DNA from: Bathymodiolus brooksi thiotrophic gill symbiont
GTDB lineage: Bacteria; Pseudomonadota; Gammaproteobacteria; PS1; Pseudothioglobaceae
Length of the DNA: 9,405 nt
Assembly (NCBI RefSeq): GCF_903642095.1
Contig: NZ_CAHJWD020000280.1
Location: forward strand, 1 to 9,405
Direction of reading: 5' to 3'
The position numbers and the translations under genes are program-made. The notes beneath the pieces were generated by a model. The model worked only from the letters and a program-made list of their open reading frames with translations. It was not told the origin of the DNA and did not search any database. Positions 5,309-9,405 of the stretch are shown here, one piece after another; within the stretch, counting starts at the first letter, position 1; every line of letters starts with the position of its first letter.

Positions 5309-7362
5309 CTGAAACATAAACAAAAGATTATGTATATGTATATATTTTCAAAAAATATATGTTGATTTATAAATAAATTCCTTCAATCCAAGCACTTTCA
5401 ATTCAGTGAGCAGTCTGGTCAAAAGTTATATAGTTACTTGCCCATGGTCGGTGGTTCTCTCAGGGTACTCTGGCTTCTTCCACCACTAAAACTGGTCGCC
5501 ATGATATCGCTGAAATATTGCTGAAAGTGGAGTTAAACACCAAAAACCAACCAACCATCAAAAGGTATGTAAAATACCAAGCAACTGTCAATTTATTGCT
5601 CCTATAACATAGTGTGGATCCAGTATTATGAAAACGATGAGGTCCTACCCAATATGGGGCGAAAGAACACATTTTTGAGCTACATCATTTTCTTAAATGC
5701 TAGTATAGTAAGTAGCTTGTAATTGTTACTGTGGCTAACATTTGCGTCCTAACCTGAAAAAATGTCTGTTATTTCGTGTTATAAGACTTTTTCTTATCTG
5801 TTACAAAAAAGGTGAAGTATAGAAAGATGACCATTCAATGAACAATTAAGAAAAGCAAGAGATCCATATTTGATTTATTTTCAAAGGTATTTTACATAGA
5901 ATCCTGTACTAAAACTATGTTGTGCAATGACATCACTGTTTTAACAAATACAAACTTGAAAGAGAAGAAAATATAAAGGTTTCATTCATTTTGTTCAAAT
6001 TTGAGCAGTTTTGGGAAGACTTTAAACTTGAAAAATGTTTTAGGGAATATTTTTAAAGATATTTCCCATACAGTTCTCGTGTCCTGCAATAGTAGAATTC
6101 TCGGATTTCCAGGTAGTATAAACCCTAAAGATGACCACATCAGGAGCATAAAATGCATCTTTTATTAAAATATGGTCATTAGTTCCAGAAAATACATTAA
6201 AACTATTTCTAAATAATTTTATTTCAGATCTCGAGTGTATTATCTATATATAAAGCTATGTGGTTGGTTCGTTGGTTATCTCTTTGATTTCGGTTCAGCT
6301 CCAAAATTATTCCTTCAAAAATTTACCATCAAAACGTGCAACTACATTTGATCTAACTTTGCTCAACGGTTTGAGTGTAGAAGACTTTTAAAGGTTTTAG
6401 ATTTCTGATCGCATAAAATACAAACTTAAGGGGCGACCCCAAGAAAAAACATGCATTTGATTCGAAGCTTCGTTGATACTACAAACTTGAAAGAGGATCA
6501 TACAAGGAACATTCCAATCACATTTTGACAAAATCTAGTCCGTAGTTGCAGAGAAGAATGTTAAATTTATGGATGTCAGGTAATGGGAAAATTACCCAAG
6601 ACTTCAAGTTAGGTGAACTAAAAAAGTGTGAAAAAAATTAATCAAAAGAAACACATACAAATGTATGTACATACCCAATTATCATTCAATGTGTAATGCA
6701 TGGTGCATTTTCTGCACATATCTTGGACATCACCTGTAAATACAAATATATTTCATCAGGAATATTAGTACAAAATGCCTATCGATACAAAAAAAAAACA
6801 TATTATTATTAATACTTCATCCATTAATATATTCATTTCTGCCTATGCCGGTCATGTTTGTTAATGGATCGGGACGAAATGAGCAATCTTTATAGAGGAT
6901 CTTCCATAGATGCTTCCTACAAAGTTTCTGTTCACTTTGTCTAAGCGGTATCAGAGGCGAAGATTAAAATGTGAAGTTAACAGACAATGGACGCCAAGTG
7001 ATAGCAAAAGCTCCCATTGCCTTTGGCAAGGTAAGCTTAAAAGGAGTCATGCAATGGTACAAACAACTAGTTGCATTCTAGGAGGTTTCAGGGGTTAACA
7101 TTCTAGGAGGTTTCAGGGGTTGACAGACACCATTGTCCGTAAAAAGAACACACAAAACCAAAAATTTTGCCCACTATTTTGAAAAATGGACATAATTAAG
7201 AAGATCTAGAAAGTTCATTACAAGCATAAATACCAAAAGAAAGAATTGCAATATATACTCACTAGTGCCGGCTAAAAGATTGCAAGCCATATCTTTACGA
7301 ATATTATTTATGGTTCTGATGTCGAAGAATAACTCTTCACTTCTTGTCATTAATTCTGCAAA
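5189..7362 (-). CDS. PHD-finger protein gene, last three exons (partial)
   Basis: The coding sequence is the minus-strand join of 7362-7263, 6733-6675 and 5308-5189. The 92 visible residues end in a complete C4HC3 PHD finger of 50 residues. Its zinc ligands are C40, C43, C56, C59, H64, C67, C86 and C89, and aromatic W53 and W62 sit at the usual places. PHD fingers commonly bind histone tails in the nucleus, but the specific ligand is not predictable here. Residues 1-33 look helical and charged, with no family recognised. All junctions are GT-AG with good pyrimidine tracts, and the phases match (codon Ser34 is split 1+2, then phase 0). The stop codon is three residues after the last cysteine. 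The introns (529 and 1366 bp) contain repeat copies. Upstream exons are not found up to 9405. The gene could be a host gene or part of an intron-containing transposon. The intact frame across three exons argues for function. Confidence 0.88.
5441..5560 (+). repeat. SINE-like element, copy B
   Basis: CGGTGGTTCTCTCAGGGTAC, then TCTGGCTTCTTCCACCAC, leads into TGGTCGCCATGATATCG, ATTGCTGAAAGTGGAGTTAA and a CCAACCAACC tail. The last ~50 bp match copy A at 1999-2050. From memory, the whole block is a very common dispersed SINE body and tail in bivalves. It lies inside the last intron of the PHD gene, in the antisense orientation to that gene. The minus-strand open frame at 5460-5672 is a by-product of it. 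Confidence 0.7.
5561..6660. other. Intron sequence of the PHD gene, AT-rich with decayed repeat pieces
   Basis: No exon-like segment with matching splice signals and phase was found. A weak echo of the array unit (CAACGGTTTGAGTGTAGAAG, 6354-6373) and another near 6527-6560 suggest further degraded copies of the same repeat family. A minus-strand acceptor-like tract near 6105-6092 is followed by 33 AT-rich open codons, which I do not consider an exon. Confidence 0.5.
6675..6733 (-). CDS. PHD gene exon (penultimate), first zinc knuckle
   Basis: This 59-nt exon is bounded by the acceptor GTATTTACAG (AG at 6735-6734) and the donor GTATGT (6674-6669). Two bases complete the split serine codon, then 19 codons read [19 protein letters not shown]. 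The CRKC pair supplies the first two zinc ligands of the PHD finger. The exon is far too short to be seen as an ORF and was identified from its splice sites and phase. Confidence 0.88.
6841..7045 (+). repeat. Solo array unit with terminal module and imperfect hairpin
   Basis: This is a single copy of the ~152-bp unit (from GCCTATGCCGGTCATGTTTG through TCTAAGCGGTATCAGAGGCG). It is joined to the same terminal module seen at 4628-4720. The module ends in an imperfect inverted repeat, AAGCTCCCATTGCC (7008-7021) and GGCAAGGTAAGCTT (7025-7038), with 11 of 14 pairs and a TTT loop. The copy sits in the first of the two visible PHD-gene introns. A terminal hairpin near the 3' end is reminiscent of Helitron-related non-autonomous elements. 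Confidence 0.75.
7074..7123 (+). repeat. 25-bp tandem duplication
   Basis: CATTCTAGGAGGTTTCAGGG plus GTTAA (7074-7098) is repeated immediately at 7099-7123 with one difference. It lies between the solo repeat copy and the third-from-last PHD exon. The CAGGGG in each copy is not followed by a hAT-like GCG and is not taken as a transposon end. Confidence 0.85.
7263..7362 (-). CDS. PHD gene exon (third from last)
   Basis: This 100-nt exon starts in phase 0 after the acceptor TTATTATTCCAG (AG at 7364-7363) and ends ACT-A before the donor GTGAGT (7262-7257), a near-ideal donor. It encodes [20 protein letters not shown] and continues to LLAGT, a likely helical stretch before the PHD finger. The hAT fragment lies 129 bp away on the other strand. 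The upstream exon must therefore be beyond that insertion, because no phase-0 donor is seen in the gap. Confidence 0.85.
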
Positions 7363-7491
7363 CTGGAATAATAAAAATTAAAAAAAAAGTGGAAAACAAA
7401 GTCTCGTTGTGGCTTTTTGTGAAAATTCAATGTCATAAAAATTACGGCATTTCAAATTTTATTCAAATGACGTTACGGCCGTATCATTAGT

Positions 7492-8502
7492 ATGAGTTAC
7501 ATCGAAAATATGGACAAGCGGACCAAGCTGCGCACACTTTGCGAAACGCGATGGACGAGTCGAGCCGACGCACTGTACACATTTAAAACATCATTTCCTA
7601 TAGTGGTTCATGCGTTGGAACGATTACAGGGACTAGGAGATGACAAAGCCGGACAATACCTTGCATCTATTACCAGATTTGTATTTGTTATAGCTCTGGT
7701 AGTATCAGAACACATTTTACAGAGTACGGTGTTTCTGTCGAAATTCCTGCAAGGTATCGAATGTGACCTGCTGGAGGCTACAAAAGAATGTAAAACTGTC
7801 ATTGAGTTGTTACGAGCTGAACGACTCGATGAATCAGTTTGGGATGAATTGTATCAATCGGCATTAGATTTATCAGAACCTTTCGATATCGTTGAAAATA
7901 TGCCGAGGCGATGTGGAAGACAGACTACCAGAGCCAATCACCCTGCAGACACGCCAAAACAGTATTGGAAAGTTTCTTTGTACTATGCGTTTATAGACCA
8001 CATGATAATGGAATTGGAGTCGCGTCTGATAAAATCAGAAAATCGCTTTTATGCACAGTATCTGCTTCCTCGTGTTATAGGAAATATTACGAACGAACAA
8101 ATCGCGACATTGTATGAGACATACCAGACTGACCTGACATGTAATTTAGACGAATTCAAGAGGGAGGTCGCTCGATGGCGAACACGCTGGAGTATAACAC
8201 CTCGCGATCAGATGCCAACTTCACTTTGTGAGACACTTGATGCAGTAAACCCGGTGCTATATCCTTCTATAGATACCATCTTGTGTATCATGTTGACAAT
8301 GCCGGTAACAAGTGCTACCGCAGAGCGATCGTTCAGTGTACTACGTCGGTTGAAGACATATGTACGATCAACAATGAATAACGATAGGTTGTCATCGCTA
8401 GCATTAATGCATATCCATCGCGATTTCAGTGTGGATTTAGACAAAGTTATGGAGAAGTGCGTGTCTGCTAAGACACGAAGAACAGATTTTGGGCAATTCT
8501 AA
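7492..8502 (+). CDS. hAT-family transposase, C-terminal fragment
   Basis: The frame is open from 7471 and the first ATG gives 336 residues. LCETRWTSRADAL (residues 16-28) is the conserved hAT TRW block. The middle region contains MPRRCGRQTTRANHPADTP (137-155). Residues 257-312 (YPSIDTILCIML, then PVTSATAERSFSVLRRLK and LMHIHRD) are the hAT C-terminal dimerisation domain with its AxxERSFS motif. Proteins of this type are usually annotated as ZMYM1-like or 52 kDa repressor of PKR inhibitor-like. The N-terminal zinc finger and the part carrying the first two catalytic aspartates are absent upstream, so it cannot transpose alone. There is no internal stop codon or frameshift, so truncation or use of a missing upstream exon must be recent. 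It is on the opposite strand to the PHD gene. Confidence 0.9.
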   Translation: MSYIENMDKRTKLRTLCETRWTSRADALYTFKTSFPIVVHALERLQGLGDDKAGQYLASITRFVFVIALVVSEHILQSTVFLSKFLQGIECDLLEATKECKTVIELLRAERLDESVWDELYQSALDLSEPFDIVENMPRRCGRQTTRANHPADTPKQYWKVSLYYAFIDHMIMELESRLIKSENRFYAQYLLPRVIGNITNEQIATLYETYQTDLTCNLDEFKREVARWRTRWSITPRDQMPTSLCETLDAVNPVLYPSIDTILCIMLTMPVTSATAERSFSVLRRLKTYVRSTMNNDRLSSLALMHIHRDFSVDLDKVMEKCVSAKTRRTDFGQF

Positions 8503-8619
8503 GTAAATTCTGTCTAACAAAATCATGAAATCAATGTGTTGCTTATGTATTCAATTTACCCATGAAAACACCTCAGAACGCACCATTTTGCATCTAGTAA
8601 AAAAAAAAATTCTGGGTTT

Positions 8620-8628
8620 GGTTGCTTG
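8620..8628 (+). repeat. Target-site duplication, left copy
   Basis: GGTTGCTTG abuts the left terminal repeat of the 679-bp element and is identical to 9308-9316. Flanking bases differ (T before the left copy, C after the right copy), so the duplication is exactly 9 bp. Confidence 0.9.
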
Positions 8629-8708
8629 TAGATACGATAACGTAACCCTCAGTCCGCTTTTGCTCCCAGCGAGGGTTACGAATCTGTCCCATTCAACGTA
8701 ATGGAGCA
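8629..8708 (+). repeat. Left 80-bp terminal inverted repeat with internal hairpin
   Basis: This is the left arm of the 679-bp element. Inside it, CGTAACCCTC (8641-8650) and GAGGGTTACG (8671-8680) are perfect 10-bp inverted copies around a 20-nt loop. It differs from the right arm at two bases only. Confidence 0.92.
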
Positions 8709-8821
8709 AATTAAAATTTTCGTTCCGTGAATATTTCAACTTTCTTTTTGCATATGTGGTCATAACTTATTATTCCCTACAATTTTTAAGTAATGGTGAT
8801 ACGAAATAAGTGTTACAATAC

Positions 8822-8876
8822 CTGTTTCTACCTTCACGATCGATTTCGTATTCGAAAATTGTTTCTTGTCCGGCAT
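8822..8876 (-). CDS. Possible first exon inside the Mutator-like element
   Basis: An ATG at 8876-8874 opens MPDKKQFSNTKSIVKVET and reaches a splice-donor-like G|GTATTG at 8822/8821. An alternative frame on the same strand (8910-8770, 46 codons without ATG, containing RVYVRCHAGQETIFEYEIDR) also looks protein-like. It is therefore not clear which frame, if either, is coding. The donor phase (1) does not fit directly onto the first visible PHD exon (phase 0). No family is recognised. Confidence 0.2.
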
Positions 8877-8901
8877 GACACCTTACGTAGACTCTCGTGA
8901 T

Positions 8902-8943
8902 GGGCGGAGCCTATCCATATATGGATCTGAATGCCAAATATGG
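8902..8943 (-). promoter_or_regulatory. Two CArG boxes and a GC box inside the Mutator-like element
   Basis: CCATATATGG (8915-8924) and CCAAATATGG (8934-8943) both fit the SRF-binding consensus CC(A/T)6GG exactly, 19 bp apart centre to centre. GGGCGG (8902-8907) is a GC box. On the minus strand they lie 26-67 bp upstream of an ATG at 8876. The motif matches are seen directly. Promoter activity is inferred. Confidence 0.4.
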
Positions 8944-9201
8944 AAAACTTTTACTACGATATGTACGGCAATCGATTCAAATAAGGATATCTCCTAAACG
9001 AGGCAAGTGCACGTGAAATAGCAACTTGTAAACAAAATGTCGGACAGAAAGAAGATCTCATGCATTCAAATTTTCAGATGGATATAAGTCTACCATGGAT
9101 TGATGCAGCGTTTACTTAACACTTCAAGCTTTATCTAAATATATTTATCTTTCACCCCCGTTAATTTTTCCAACCACTTCAACGGAATTAGGACAAAAAA
9201 C

Positions 9202-9226
9202 CGCCCGGTGTGAATCACTCCGGGCG
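9202..9226. repeat. GC-rich hairpin next to the right terminal repeat
   Basis: CGCCCGG (9202-9208) and CCGGGCG (9220-9226) are perfect inverted copies. Three more pairs form inside (GTG with CAC) after one mismatch. The hairpin ends two bases from the right terminal repeat and has no counterpart at the left one, so the element is asymmetric. Confidence 0.8.
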
Positions 9227-9227
9227 C

Positions 9228-9307
9228 TGCTCCATTACGTTGAATGGGACCGAATCGTAACCCTCGCTGGGAGCAAAAGCGGACTGAGGGTTACGTTATC
9301 GTATCTA
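9228..9307 (-). repeat. Right 80-bp terminal inverted repeat with internal hairpin
   Basis: This is the right arm of the 679-bp element and carries the same 10-bp internal inverted repeat (9256-9265 and 9286-9295). The minus-strand open frame at 8551-8763 comes from the left arm and is not a gene. Confidence 0.92.
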
Positions 9308-9316
9308 GGTTGCTTG
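9308..9316 (+). repeat. Target-site duplication, right copy
   Basis: GGTTGCTTG, identical to 8620-8628, immediately follows the right terminal repeat. Confidence 0.9.
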
Positions 9317-9328
9317 CACTGCAAAAAA

Positions 9329-9345
9329 GGCTAGCTACGCCCCTG
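9329..9345 (-). repeat. hAT 3' terminal inverted repeat
   Basis: CAGGGGCGTAGCTAGCC, read on the minus strand, begins with the CAGGGGCG typical of many animal hAT ends. It faces the transposase frame as a right terminus should. The partner terminus is not in the window. Confidence 0.7.
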
Positions 9346-9405
9346 GATACGATCCTCGTACATGGCGTTTTTATTATGTTTTTTTTATTATTGCTATTGA
9401 TATAC

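Larger units (their letters stand above)
8629..9307. mobile_element. Mutator-like non-autonomous transposon, 679 bp
   Basis: The 80-bp ends, 8629-8708 and 9228-9307, are inverted copies with 78 of 80 bases identical, starting TAGATACGATAACGTAACCC. They are flanked by a perfect 9-bp duplication. Long terminal repeats with a 9-bp target duplication fit the Mutator (MuDR/MULE) superfamily. Merlin, with 8 to 9 bp, is the main alternative. hAT and P elements make 8 bp. No transposase is encoded, so movement would depend on an enzyme made elsewhere. Each end carries a 10-bp internal hairpin. The interior holds promoter-like motifs. Low divergence of the ends suggests recent insertion. Confidence 0.88.
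7471..9345 (+). mobile_element. 5'-truncated hAT transposon with a nested insertion
   Basis: The left boundary is only the start of the open frame. The element comprises the transposase fragment, its 3' untranslated tail and a 3' terminal repeat, GGCTAGCTACGCCCCTG (9329-9345). Its reverse complement, CAGGGGCGTAGCTAGCC, is a typical hAT terminus. The tail is interrupted by the element at 8629-9307. Removing that insertion and one duplicate of its target leaves 155 bp between stop codon and terminus, a normal length. No matching left terminus is found, and the expected 8-bp target duplication would be GATACGAT (9346-9353). Confidence 0.75.

Noticed and set aside
6018..6105. Minus-strand exon after an acceptor-like tract
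   Set aside because: The open codons are AT-driven (lysine and phenylalanine rich) and the segment lies inside an intron whose flanking exons already join in frame.
7088..7123. CAGGGG at 7089 and 7114 as the missing left hAT terminus
   Set aside because: It is followed by TT instead of CGTAGC, and both copies belong to a 25-bp tandem duplication.
7608..8444. Minus-strand and alternative plus-strand frames within 7608-8444
   Set aside because: They overlap the hAT transposase frame, which has clear family motifs, so they are shadows.
8551..8763. 70-codon minus-strand frame
   Set aside because: Most of it lies in the left terminal repeat of the 679-bp element.
9346..9353. GATACGAT after the hAT terminus also occurs in the Mutator-like arm (8631-8638)
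   Set aside because: An 8-bp match is expected by chance at an appreciable rate in a window of this size, and the arm copy is not at a hAT left end.

Overview
The window looks like non-coding-rich eukaryotic nuclear DNA, most likely from a bivalve mollusc, possibly a mytilid. There is no operon structure. It contains GT-AG introns and is AT-rich. It holds several dispersed repeats that I recognise from memory as typical of molluscs: SINE-like tails ending in a GTTAAACACCAA-type motif, a tandem ~152-bp module array with a degenerate palindrome-bearing end, and a LINE 3' end with a TTCTTA tail. The organism call is inference, not a database match.

Left part (1-3480): a repeat graveyard. 1-147 carries a 16-bp perfect inverted repeat plus a direct copy. 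150-760 is AT-rich and featureless. 871-947 is a minus-strand tRNA-like sequence with matching A and B boxes. About 950-1441 is the 3' end of a 5'-truncated non-LTR retrotransposon. A 185-bp hAT-like MITE (1449-1633) sits against its tail. Then come two weak plus-strand open frames, a SINE-like tail (1999-2063) and a degenerate hammerhead-like core (2608-2630).

Middle part (3480-7490): an array of eight ~152-bp units (3487-4627), two of them identical over 152 bp, ends in a module that recurs at about 5051 and 6841-7045. Between and around these repeats, on the minus strand, are the last three exons of an intron-containing gene (7362-7263, 6733-6675, 5308-5189). Each exon is too short to show up as an ORF. 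Spliced together, they encode a complete C4HC3 PHD finger ending three residues before the stop codon. The splice sites and phases are all consistent. This is the best candidate host gene in the window. Its upstream exons are not visible and may lie beyond the transposon block or outside the window.

Right part (7490-9405): a plus-strand hAT transposase fragment (336 codons, C-terminal half) is followed 843 bp after its stop codon by a hAT-type 3' terminal repeat. A 679-bp non-autonomous element has inserted into the tail between them. It has 80-bp terminal inverted repeats (78/80 identical) and a perfect 9-bp target-site duplication, as expected for a Mutator-like element. The interior of that element carries two consensus CArG boxes and a GC box beside a possible minus-strand first exon. 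Most other open frames are shadows of repeats.
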